10,002 nucleotides of DNA from JBNJDW01 sp051745265 (GTDB lineage Bacteria > Pseudomonadota > Alphaproteobacteria > Micavibrionales > CSBR16-224): contig JBNJDW010000058.1 of assembly GCA_051745265.1 (NCBI GenBank), positions 1 through 10,002 of the forward strand. The letters run 5' to 3'. Positions 1 to 6,142 of this stretch are shown piece after piece. The notes beneath the pieces were generated by a model. The model searched no databases. It saw nothing but the letters and a program-made list of their open reading frames with translations, and was not told the origin of the DNA. The position numbers were made by a program, and so were the translations under genes. Positions within the stretch are counted from its first letter, which is position 1. Every line of letters starts with the position of its first letter.

Positions 1-500
1 GCGGCATTGCTGGGCATTAACAGTTCGGCCCGAACATATTGATCAATATCAACCAGAATTTCCGGCAGGCGTTCGCAGGTGCTGAGCATCAGATAGGGTG
101 TATGGGTGATCATGGTATCAAGGTCGGAGAGCAGTTTCTCCTTATCCTCGATCCAATGGATGGCCCAGTTGGAAAAAACGGCATCAAAATCCGGCACTTT
201 ACCTTGCAGAGAGGCAATATCCTCGGCACCCATCTGTTGATAATCAATGCGCGGATCGGTGTATTTCGACCGGGCCACAGACTGCATTTCAAAATCCGGC
301 TCAACGGCGGTGATATTGGTCAGGCCCGGAAAAATATCCAGCAGTTCAAATGTCCGTCCGCCGGAGCCCGCGCCGATATCAATCAGGTTCCGCACTGTTT
401 CACAGGGCACGTTATCACGGATCAGCCTGATCAGGCTGTTAAACTGGGCCTTTTGAAAGTCAGCCGATTCATCGTAATATTGTCCTAGATTTTGTTTCAT
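1..500 (-). CDS. class I SAM-dependent methyltransferase (C-terminus off the left edge)
   Basis: The minus strand is open from an ATG at 500 to the window edge (166 codons, no stop), so the protein is truncated by the window and not broken. A ribosome binding site GGAGGTGG lies at 505-512, just before this ATG. The N-terminal half of a Rossmann-fold methyltransferase is visible: motif I LIDIGAGSGG at residues 39-48 (SAM-binding glycine loop), the acidic residue ending strand 2 (E67 in AVEPD), a GAED-like motif around residues 91-95, and FSNWAIHWI, the motif IV/post-I region. The layout resembles trans-aconitate methyltransferase and BioC-like small-molecule methyltransferases. The acceptor substrate cannot be told from this part. 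It is cytoplasmic and appears monocistronic at this end, divergent from the PH-domain gene. Family call is firm; a specific name is not justified. Confidence 0.88.
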   Translation of the reverse strand, partial: MKQNLGQYYDESADFQKAQFNSLIRLIRDNVPCETVRNLIDIGAGSGGRTFELLDIFPGLTNITAVEPDFEMQSVARSKYTDPRIDYQQMGAEDIASLQGKVPDFDAVFSNWAIHWIEDKEKLLSDLDTMITHTPYLMLSTCERLPEILVDIDQYVRAELLMPSNA

Positions 501-614
501 GTTGCCACCTCCGGCTGGTAGTGTAAGCAGAAGTTATGATTTCGCCAATGATTTTTGTTGCGTTTGTTGAGGGACGTTCCGTTATGCGCGCAATCCAGGT
601 CTGGAAGTTTCCTT

Positions 615-642
615 TTGATTATGGGGGGATTGCGGTTATATT
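615..642 (+). promoter_or_regulatory. candidate sigma70-type promoter for the PH-domain gene
   Basis: TTGATT at 615-620 and TATATT at 637-642 are separated by 16 bases, giving a start site near 649 and a leader of about 50 bases before the ATG at 699. A closer TTGACA at 642-647 has no -10 element at proper spacing; the TAGAAT at 672-677 is 24 bases away. The match is by eye only. The 501-698 spacer separates two divergent genes and must also hold the promoter of the methyltransferase gene, which I cannot place. Confidence 0.35.
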
Positions 643-698
643 TGACATTCTATTACAGGATGGATCGTTTTTAGAATAAAAGTAAAGAGAAGAGAGCA

Positions 699-1139
699 AT
701 GTCTTATATAGATGATAATATTTCTACGGACGAAAAAATCACGAAAAGAGCCATAATACATTGGTTTATCTATGTCTGGCCGTCCATTTATATGCTGATT
801 GTTCTGTTTGTTTCGTCTTGGTTCTCTTTCTGGCATTTCTTGGGCTTTTTATGGTTTCTGAGCGTGTTTATTGTCACAAGAACAACTGAGTTTGCCGTTA
901 CCAATAAAAAAGTGATCGCCAAACAGGGTTTTATTTCCCGTAAAACCGTTGAGCTTAACCTTTCCAAAGTCGAAAGCCTGAGCGTAGATCAGGGGATCTT
1001 TGGCCGAATTTTTAATTTCGGTAAGGTCGTTGTTCGCGGTACTGGTGGCGTGCAAGCGCCTTTTAGCTATATCGCCGATCCGATGGGGCTTCGCAAAGCT
1101 GTGAATGAAGAATATGATAAAAGCCATTACAGCGCTTAA
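699..1139 (+). CDS. PH domain-containing membrane protein (YdbS/bPH2-like)
   Basis: 146 aa. Residues about 18-40 and 43-61 form two closely spaced hydrophobic, aromatic-rich membrane segments. They are followed by one bacterial PH domain (old name DUF304). The diagnostic string is TTEFAVTNKKVIAKQGFI (62-79), then a VELNLSKVESLSVDQGIFGRI-type segment and a strand ending VVVRGTGG (110-117). In this family the domain sits on the cytoplasmic face; its biochemical role is not established. The start is preceded by a purine-rich AGAGAAGAGAG stretch just upstream of 699, a plausible though non-canonical ribosome binding site. The length is normal for the single-domain form (two TM plus one bPH2), whereas YdbT has several such domains. 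It stands alone, with no operon partner visible. The family assignment is confident and the function unknown. Confidence 0.85.
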   Translation: MSYIDDNISTDEKITKRAIIHWFIYVWPSIYMLIVLFVSSWFSFWHFLGFLWFLSVFIVTRTTEFAVTNKKVIAKQGFISRKTVELNLSKVESLSVDQGIFGRIFNFGKVVVRGTGGVQAPFSYIADPMGLRKAVNEEYDKSHYSA

Positions 1140-1517
1140 CGCAGCTGAAGATTTTTATTGAAGCTTCTAATGTTGTGCGGGTTAGGCGCTATTGAGCGAT
1201 ACAGTGTTTTTCAAGAAAATATATTAAAATCCCACGCCCCGAAATTACGGACAAAAGGAACCTTTTAAGGTAGATGTCATTTGGTGGGGTAGGTGTGTGA
1301 CGTTATCCGGGAAAGCGGACCGTCATTAACTTATCCTGTGCGTCTGGTTTGCGGTGGGTCGTAGCAGCGCAGCTGGCCTTTGTTCTCTATCTTTACCACG
1401 AGTGTTGGCCCAAGCTACCGCAAACAGGTCGAATAGTCAGCGCCCTGACGAGGGCTGAATACAATAGTGACAATAACAATTCAGTTTCGGCACATGCCGG
1501 ACAGGAGAAGACAGACC
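1140..1517 (+). other. long intergenic leader with foldable inverted repeats (possible structured 5' UTR or small RNA)
   Basis: No convincing gene is seen in these 378 bases. A short open frame from 1349 lacks codon bias and a ribosome binding site. Two foldable elements are visible. GTTTGCGGT (1347-1355) pairs perfectly with ACCGCAAAC (1417-1425). Inside it GGGTC (1356-1360) can pair with GGCCC (1407-1411), making a long closed structure of about 80 bases. Downstream, GCCCT-GACG-AGGGC (1442-1455) forms a tight hairpin. AAAAGG/CCTTTT (1253-1266) is a third small dyad. None is followed by a U run, so they are not obvious terminators. They could be the leader of the kinase operon or an independent small RNA. 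I recognise no known RNA family. Confidence 0.3.
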
Positions 1518-2576
1518 GTGTCGTCAAAAGGAAATGAACGTAAAGACCAGAAAAACGCCGAAAAAGATGTCACGGTAGATATGAAAACCGGCGGGCCATT
1601 CGTTGCCGCTGTCCAGAACACGCGGATGCCCATGATCTTTTCAGACCCGCAGCTTCCCGATAACCCAATCGTTTTTGCCAATGAAAGCTTCCTTGAACTG
1701 ACCGGATACAATCGGGATGAGGTTCTTGGCCAGAGCTATCATTTCATGATGGGGAAAGACACCAGCCCCGATGCGCAGGCACAGATTGATACTTCTTTTG
1801 AAGAGGGGGTTGGCGCTACTTATCCCGAGGTGATGTATTACCGCAAGGATGGCAGCACATTCTGGGCGATCATGTTTATCGGCCCTGTTTTTGATGCAGA
1901 TGGTACCATCGTCCAGCACTTTGCTTCATTTGTGGACGTGACCCGTAGGAAACAGGACGAGGAACGCCTCTGGTTGATGTTAGATGAGCTTGATCATCGC
2001 GTCAGAAATACACTGACGACCGTGCAGGCGATTGCCAGGCAGAGCCTGAGCGGCTCAGCCGTCGACAGGCAGGTGCGCGATGTTTTCGAGGGGCGCATTC
2101 TCGCCCTGTCAAAAGGCCACAAGCTGCTGGCCCATGAACGCTGGGAAGGCGCAAGCCTGCGGGAGATGATTACGCAAATACTCCAGCCCTTTGGCCTGAA
2201 TCAGGGCCGGGCATCGCAATTTTCAATCCATGGCGATGATGTTTTTCTCAAACCGAAAGCAGCGCTGGCCTTTACCATGATGTTTCATGAACTGGCCAGT
2301 AATGCTGCGAAATTCGGCGCGCTTTCAGAGGATAGCGGACATATTGAAATCACCTGGCAAACCGAGGCTGGCGCGGAAGGCGACCAGCTGCGGCTGCGCT
2401 GGCAGGAGCAGGGCGGTCCGCCTGTCAAGCATCCTGAGCACAAGGGATTCGGCTCGCAATTGATTGAACGGCTGCTGGCGCAGGAAATTGGCGGCGAAAT
2501 AAACCTGACTTACGAACCCGGCGGGGCCGTTTGTGAGGCCGTTATGCCGCTGCCTGCGGTATGGAGGGATATATGA
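1518..2576 (+). CDS. LOV-derived PAS / HWE-family sensor histidine kinase
   Basis: Chosen start is GTG at 1518 (352 aa), because AGGAGA at 1503-1508 sits 9 bases upstream; a GTG at 1467 would add 17 residues without a Shine-Dalgarno. Residues about 28-142 form a PAS domain of the LOV type (DNPIVFANESFLELTGY, then DEVLG, ending FVDVT). The flavin-adduct motif normally GRNCRFLQ reads GQSYHFMM, so the reactive Cys is Tyr74. Residues 150-352 are an HWE kinase: LDHRVRN with phospho-acceptor His160, N-box FHELASNAAKFGALS (256-270) with the family-defining His257, the WxE motif (W295, E297), and the glycine box KGFGSQLI (309-316). It has no membrane segment and is cytosolic. It would autophosphorylate and pass phosphate to the receiver protein encoded next. 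The input signal is unlikely to be blue light through the classic cysteinyl adduct. Confidence 0.93.
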   Translation: MSSKGNERKDQKNAEKDVTVDMKTGGPFVAAVQNTRMPMIFSDPQLPDNPIVFANESFLELTGYNRDEVLGQSYHFMMGKDTSPDAQAQIDTSFEEGVGATYPEVMYYRKDGSTFWAIMFIGPVFDADGTIVQHFASFVDVTRRKQDEERLWLMLDELDHRVRNTLTTVQAIARQSLSGSAVDRQVRDVFEGRILALSKGHKLLAHERWEGASLREMITQILQPFGLNQGRASQFSIHGDDVFLKPKAALAFTMMFHELASNAAKFGALSEDSGHIEITWQTEAGAEGDQLRLRWQEQGGPPVKHPEHKGFGSQLIERLLAQEIGGEINLTYEPGGAVCEAVMPLPAVWRDI

Positions 2577-2968
2577 GTGATAATCTTTTCCCCGGATGTC
2601 GTATCCTTGTGGTCGAGGATGAAGTGATTATAGCGATGCTTCTTGAGAACATGCTTGACGAAATCGGCTGTGAAGTCATTGGCCCCGCGGCAAATGTCAG
2701 GCAGGCTCTGGACCTGATCGAAACGGGCGCTGTACCCGATGCTGCCGTGCTTGATATAAATCTTAACGGTGAAGACAGCTATCCGGTGGCCGATGTGCTG
2801 ATCGCGCGCGATATACCTTTTATATTTTCGACAGGCTACAGCAAAACATCCGTGCACGACGAATATGCGCATTTCCAGATGTTGCAGAAACCATATAGCA
2901 TACAGGAAATCAGCGATGCACTGACCGCAGTGCTGACCCCGGAAAATCGGAACGCCGCGGTGCGTTAG
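2573..2968 (+). CDS. single-domain response regulator (receiver only)
   Basis: 131 aa, starting at the ATG at 2573 because GGAGGG (2563-2568) lies at the right distance and the receiver fold begins immediately. The ATG overlaps the kinase stop as ATGA, so the two are translationally coupled. Receiver residues are complete: acidic triad E15-D16-E17, phospho-acceptor Asp61 in VLDINL, a Ser/Thr switch in FSTGY (S86/T87), aromatic Y89 and Lys106 in QKPY. There is no output domain. Such small receivers beside HWE kinases usually act as phosphate relays, sinks or protein-binding switches, as established for other alphaproteobacterial systems; the downstream partner is not in the window. The cognate kinase is very probably the preceding gene. 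Confidence 0.93.
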   Translation: MSDNLFPGCRILVVEDEVIIAMLLENMLDEIGCEVIGPAANVRQALDLIETGAVPDAAVLDINLNGEDSYPVADVLIARDIPFIFSTGYSKTSVHDEYAHFQMLQKPYSIQEISDALTAVLTPENRNAAVR

Positions 2969-2975
2969 TTTTTGG
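2951..2975 (+). terminator. possible intrinsic terminator overlapping the response-regulator stop
   Basis: AACGC (2951-2955) and GCGTT (2962-2966) form a 5-bp stem with a 6-base loop, followed by AGTTTTTGG. The stem includes the last codons and the first base of the TAG stop. It is short, so this may be only a weak terminator, but it sits where the kinase/regulator operon should end. Confidence 0.35.
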
Positions 2976-3077
2976 TTTTCTTTGAATCTGGATCGATAAA
3001 TGAGAGACGAGCCTCTACCGTATAAATCCCATAAGCTATTGTTTGCATTAAATAAAGGGTAATTCGATTTTTGAAAT

Positions 3078-3097
3078 TGCCCCCAATTCTGCCCCCA
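3078..3097 (+). repeat. tandem TGCCCCCA pair near the element's left end
   Basis: TGCCCCCA occurs at 3078-3085 and again at 3090-3097, exactly 12 bases apart, in an otherwise AT-rich spacer between the chromosomal operon and the first element gene. Closely spaced short direct repeats at an island edge fit arm-type binding sites of a tyrosine recombinase. That role is inferred from position and spacing. No tRNA gene or long direct repeat identifies the core attachment site. Confidence 0.4.
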
Positions 3098-3155
3098 TAT
3101 TCATTTTTGACTGGTCTTTTTTAGGCCGTAACAAAAAATGAAACAGAGGACAGCA

Positions 3156-3458
3156 ATGACAAACTTACACAAATTAAAACCTACTGAAAAGCCTGATTGG
3201 GATGAAGCTCTATTTTTAAAGCTTCATAAGCTGGAAATGGAAATAGACCGGCTTAAACAGCTAAATGAAATTATGGTCGGAATCTTTCTTGAAAGCGAAT
3301 TTATGGAGCAGCACAAGGTGGACTTTGCTGAAACGCTCTCTTTAAGGCAAGAAGATGATATTAAAAAGCTGGAAAACGTTCATGGTGAATTGGTCAGTCT
3401 TTACGAAACCATGAAAACAACGCTGGTTATGCGTGAAACCTCAGCAAAGGGGGCGTAA
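3156..3458 (+). CDS. small helical protein of unknown function
   Basis: 100 aa. ATG at 3156 is preferred over the in-frame ATG at 3138 because AGAGGA (3145-3150) lies 5 bases upstream of it, whereas 3138 has only an A-run before it. The product is highly charged, almost entirely predicted helical, lacks Cys, signal peptide or membrane segment, and has heptad-like spacing of Leu/Ile/Met through residues about 20-85, suggesting a coiled coil or helical bundle. I recognise no family. It is the first gene of the element's rightward arm and lies 2 bases from the lipoprotein gene, so the two are probably cotranscribed and translationally coupled. The coding call rests on the ribosome binding site, spacing and good codon structure. 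Confidence 0.75.
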   Translation: MTNLHKLKPTEKPDWDEALFLKLHKLEMEIDRLKQLNEIMVGIFLESEFMEQHKVDFAETLSLRQEDDIKKLENVHGELVSLYETMKTTLVMRETSAKGA

Positions 3459-3460
3459 CC

Positions 3461-3838
3461 ATGCGGAAGTATAAAACCTTACTGGCGCTGGTATCAGCCA
3501 CGCTATTGTCAGCCTGTGCAAGCCATCCAGACAAGATAACGGCTGCCAGCGTTTCCCCTGTGGCTTATCAGGGCTATAGCTGTAAGCAGATTTCGCAAGA
3601 GGTCGCGCGTATCAATAAGGATGTAACCCTGCTTTACGGGCAGTTACAGCAAACAGCCAATAATGATGGCGCGCAAATGGCCATAGGCATGGTTCTGTTT
3701 TGGCCGGCACTGTTCTTTCTTGAGGGCGGGGATGGCGTTCAGGCGGCTGAATATGCCCAGCTAAAGGGTGAACTTGACGCGCTGGAAAGCGTTTCTATCC
3801 AGAGGGATTGCGATATAGCGTTCCCTGAAGAACTTTAA
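3461..3838 (+). CDS. small outer-membrane-type lipoprotein
   Basis: 125 aa. The N-terminus is a classic lipoprotein signal: MRKYK, a hydrophobic stretch, then lipobox L-S-A-C with the lipidated Cys19. Residue +2 is Ala and not Asp, which favours export to the outer membrane if the usual Lol rule applies. The mature part has Cys41 (in YQGYSCKQI) and Cys117, possibly disulfide-bonded in the periplasm, a helical segment at 42-66 and a hydrophobic stretch at 73-87 (VLFWPALFF) that may be membrane-associated. The pattern of a short linker, a YxGYSC motif and an amphipathic helix is one I associate with small lipoproteins on proteobacterial islands; the function is unknown. It begins 2 bases after the preceding stop, with AAAGGGGG upstream as ribosome binding site. 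Confidence 0.85.
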   Translation: MRKYKTLLALVSATLLSACASHPDKITAASVSPVAYQGYSCKQISQEVARINKDVTLLYGQLQQTANNDGAQMAIGMVLFWPALFFLEGGDGVQAAEYAQLKGELDALESVSIQRDCDIAFPEEL

Positions 3839-3879
3839 TCAAACAGCCATAACAAGCTTAACTGAAAGGAATAGTAACA

Positions 3880-4146
3880 ATGCAAAATAACGTAGCGGCG
3901 ATAACGCCAAAAGATAGCTTTCAAGAGTTTCTGGACCAAGCGCCGGAATTGGAAAAAGACTTATTTGACCTTTTTACAGTCATGGAAATTCTTAATGAAT
4001 TTATGAACAAGTCAGATGTGGTGGAAAGTTATCATATTGAATACATGGTGGGGAAACTTAGTGAGCAAATAAGCAAGCTTGGAGAGGCAAGGGATATCAT
4101 CGCGGATATTAACGAGGCTGCTGAAAAAAAGCTGGAATCGGTTTAA
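3880..4146 (+). CDS. small acidic helical protein of unknown function
   Basis: 88 aa, start ATG at 3880 with GAAAGGA about 9 bases upstream. No Cys, no signal peptide, no membrane segment. The sequence is acidic and strongly helical, with an N-terminal stretch up to about residue 12 likely disordered. It lies 41 bases after the lipoprotein gene on the same strand and directly before a strong terminator, so it is probably the last gene of a three-gene transcript. Its middle part (ESYHIEYMVGKLSEQISKL) resembles in pattern the EQHKVDFAETLSLRQ region of the first gene of this transcript, which may mean distant relatedness. I recognise no family. Confidence 0.72.
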   Translation: MQNNVAAITPKDSFQEFLDQAPELEKDLFDLFTVMEILNEFMNKSDVVESYHIEYMVGKLSEQISKLGEARDIIADINEAAEKKLESV

Positions 4147-4154
4147 TAAAAAGG

Positions 4155-4188
4155 GCGCTGGGGCTAAAATCCCAGCGCTTTTAGTTTT
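4155..4188 (+). terminator. strong Rho-independent terminator
   Basis: GCGCTGGG (4155-4162) and CCCAGCGC (4171-4178) form a perfect 8-bp GC-rich stem with an 8-base loop, followed by TTTTAGTTTT. An A-run directly upstream could extend the stem with the U-run, so it may work on both strands. It ends the 3156-4146 transcript, 8 bases after the stop codon. Confidence 0.9.
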
Positions 4189-4521
4189 AACGTACCTCAA
4201 GATTACCCAATAGGCACAACAAGATTATAGCAAGGCGGCGGGGTATATTTATAAGGTTTCTGGAGTCCATAATACGCGCGTATTGGCATAAATGCCTTGC
4301 CGTTATCGCGCAAGGGTCAAAGGCTGCTTTTTATGAAGTAACAGTAAAGCAATTAGAAGTTGACGTCATATTTAAAAAAGTTAGACTTGGTTCCAAGATC
4401 GCTAAAACCCGAATTTAGGATTATAGGGTGTGATCTACTTAGAATAGCTTTGTAATTAGCGTTGTCATATGTGAAAACCACCAGACAGCGGATCGGGGAT
4501 TTATTTAAAAGGATATTTACA
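4189..4521 (+). promoter_or_regulatory. intergenic region with palindromes and a candidate promoter
   Basis: About 330 bases without a gene. AATACGCGCGTATT (4271-4284) is a perfect 14-bp palindrome, immediately followed by GGCAT-AA-ATGCC (4285-4296) and then CCTTGC-N9-GCAAGG (4295-4315). A further GCAAGGC is found near 4230. These dyads are candidate operator or protein-binding sites. Downstream, TTGACG (4360-4365) and TAGACT (4382-4387), 16 bases apart, are a possible sigma70 promoter for the gene at 4522, giving a leader of about 130 bases. The assignments are visual matches. Confidence 0.4.
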
Positions 4522-5364
4522 ATGGATAAGGTCAAAACTTTACTGCTGTACGTGTGTTTCACAATTTTGGTTCTTTTCGGTTTCATAACCTTATTAATGG
4601 GAATCATAGAGGTAGATCTGACCGCAATTTTTGTTTCTGGTATTTTTCTCTTGCCCGCTTTGTTTATTTGGAAAAAGGTCAAGGAGATAGAAAGGACAGA
4701 GACAAAGGAACAGCCGCCAAAGAAGGGGCCCGCCGTAGACAAAAAGCCTGTCCCGGCATGGGTGAGCGTGGCCGCTGTAATTGCCGTCTTATGGTTCTTT
4801 GGAACTTTGGGGAGTGATGATAACACCTCACAAAGCGCACCACAGGTTTATGCGAACAGTAATTTCAATCCACAATCTTCCAGTCCTCCGGCGAACCGGC
4901 AGCCTCGACCTGCCCCGAGTCCATGGCAAAAACATACTGATATATCCCCTATTGATGACAGCAAAAATGTAACCCTGTCTAACGAAGCAGAATCTAAGGT
5001 ACAGTATGATGGCTATAGAAGTTACCGGCCAGTCCTGTTTGTTCGATGCAAAGAGAATAAAACAGATGTGATAGTCTCTGTTGATAAAATGATTGACCCG
5101 ATCCGGGATAGTAATTTCAATGAATACGCCGTTGCGGAACTCCGGCTCGATAAGAAAAAAGCCCAGAAAATGCGGTTTAGCATTTCAACAGATGGAGATT
5201 CTTATTTTTTCCGCAACCCAATCCCATATATAAAAAAGATGATGGATAGCGATACACTGGTTATGAGGTATCAGCCCTATCGTGACAATAATTACACTAT
5301 AACTTTTGACCTCACTGGCCTTGGAGATGAAATCACAGAGCTGCGTGAGGCTTGTAATTGGTGA
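4522..5364 (+). CDS. three-TM membrane protein with periplasmic VasI/TagO-like domain
   Basis: 280 aa from ATG 4522, chosen because AAAAGGA (4507-4513) lies 8 bases upstream; an open frame continues to a TTG at 4462 without a ribosome binding site. Membrane segments lie at about 6-29, 33-50 and 79-96, with a Lys/Glu-rich cytoplasmic stretch between the second and third. Residues 101-134 are a Ser/Pro/Asn-rich linker. Residues 135-280 match the VasI/EvfG/TagO type: W135, then SPIDDSKNVTL (142-152), RPVLFVRCKENKTDV (169-183) and a C-terminal strand-rich part, with Cys176 and Cys278 able to form a disulfide. In type VI secretion clusters this family (Pfam VasI) is accessory to the apparatus, but no T6SS gene is nearby. 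Here it more likely works alone at the envelope. Domain identification is from motif memory. Confidence 0.75.
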   Translation: MDKVKTLLLYVCFTILVLFGFITLLMGIIEVDLTAIFVSGIFLLPALFIWKKVKEIERTETKEQPPKKGPAVDKKPVPAWVSVAAVIAVLWFFGTLGSDDNTSQSAPQVYANSNFNPQSSSPPANRQPRPAPSPWQKHTDISPIDDSKNVTLSNEAESKVQYDGYRSYRPVLFVRCKENKTDVIVSVDKMIDPIRDSNFNEYAVAELRLDKKKAQKMRFSISTDGDSYFFRNPIPYIKKMMDSDTLVMRYQPYRDNNYTITFDLTGLGDEITELREACNW

Positions 5365-5403
5365 TGCAAATATCGTCCTTCTTTATTTTGAAAGGAAAAT
5401 GCT

Positions 5404-6015
5404 ATGAGAAAATTTATACTTACGGCTGGCGTTCTCCTGTCCTGCCTTGCCGGTGTTGAAACTTCAAACGCCGCTAAAATATCAGAATGGGCAATTTCCC
5501 CTATAGATGCAAAGAACTATCCCCGTATTTATAATGCATGGGGTGCGGCCAAGGTTAAAGAACTCAATAAGCTACAGCAAAAAGCCGCAGAGAAAGCCGC
5601 CAAGTCACCTGAATGCGATACAGTCGATATTGTCGCCCTGTCAGAAACTAGAAGCATTCCTAAGCAAAAAGCGGTGTTCTTTGTTGATTGCGCTAACGGA
5701 AAGCGGTTCTATATATCCGATGCCGATTTAAAGGAATCCGGCGGGGTTGTGTCGCAGGAAAAGAAAATGGCCGCTTATACAGACGCTCAAGCCATTGAAG
5801 CCTGCAAGGATAATGTTCGGTCGCAACTAAATTATCCATCTACCTTCAATCTAGGGGCTTTCAGCACAAGCGTTTACCGCGCCCCAACGAATGGCAATAT
5901 TGTCGTTAATTTTGACTTTGAAGCCAAAAATGGGCTTGGGGCAGAATTGCCGCACAAGGCCAGATGCGTCATTGACGATCAAGGTATAAACCCTGCCGAG
6001 ATAAGCCGGAGATGA
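5404..6015 (+). CDS. exported protein of unknown function with two cysteine pairs
   Basis: 203 aa, ATG preceded by GAAAGGA (about 8 bases upstream). A Sec signal peptide is clear: MRK, a hydrophobic core to about residue 18, and likely cleavage after Ala23 (SNA|A). The mature protein has a Lys/Ala-rich helix (about 48-67), Cys71 and Cys96 flanking a strand that ends FVDCANGKRFY, then a C-terminal domain from about 123: AIEACKDNVRSQLNYPSTF, a strand with NGNIVVNFDFEAKNGLGAE, and Cys188. The C-x(n)-YPSTF...AKNGxG...C layout recurs in small secreted or lipoprotein domains of proteobacteria and their phages; the function is not known to me. It lies 39 bases after the VasI-like gene and is probably cotranscribed. 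Confidence 0.82.
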   Translation: MRKFILTAGVLLSCLAGVETSNAAKISEWAISPIDAKNYPRIYNAWGAAKVKELNKLQQKAAEKAAKSPECDTVDIVALSETRSIPKQKAVFFVDCANGKRFYISDADLKESGGVVSQEKKMAAYTDAQAIEACKDNVRSQLNYPSTFNLGAFSTSVYRAPTNGNIVVNFDFEAKNGLGAELPHKARCVIDDQGINPAEISRR

Positions 6016-6061
6016 GGGCAGATAATAACGGCTGACGGAAGCAGATGCAAAATAAAGGCGT

Positions 6062-6100
6062 GACCCCCGTAGCTTGCCAAAGGCAGGGGCATCGGGGGCC
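6062..6100. terminator. GC-rich hairpin between convergent genes (possible terminator)
   Basis: CCCCCG (6064-6069) pairs with CGGGGG (6093-6098), enclosing an inner TGCC-AAA-GGCA hairpin (6075-6085). It sits between the end of the exported-protein gene (6015, plus) and the end of the tail-like gene (6143, minus), where termination from both sides would be expected. Neither strand has a clean U-run after the stem (the minus strand shows only CCTTTATTTT after a gap), so it may act as a pause site or as a Rho-linked or protein-binding structure. Confidence 0.4.
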
Positions 6101-6142
6101 GTACCTTGCCAGTATATCAGTAAAACGGCGCTGGTTCTATTC

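Noticed and set aside
39..488. 149-codon plus-strand open frame over the methyltransferase
   Set aside because: The minus strand of the same DNA carries intact methyltransferase motifs and a strong ribosome binding site; the plus frame has no recognisable feature.
1257..1281. GGAAC with CATT 16 bases later, resembling a general-stress EcfG promoter (GGAAC-N16-CGTT)
   Set aside because: The -10 half has a mismatch at a key base and the GGAAC is part of a small AAAAGGAACCTTTT dyad; it is not good enough to call.
1349..1537. 62-codon open frame before the kinase gene
   Set aside because: It runs through the paired segments of the leader, has no ribosome binding site and overlaps the kinase start.
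4353..4826. 157-codon minus-strand open frame
   Set aside because: It lies opposite the N-terminus of the VasI-like protein and its promoter region, and its composition (runs of Lys/Thr/Ser) is that of an antisense shadow.
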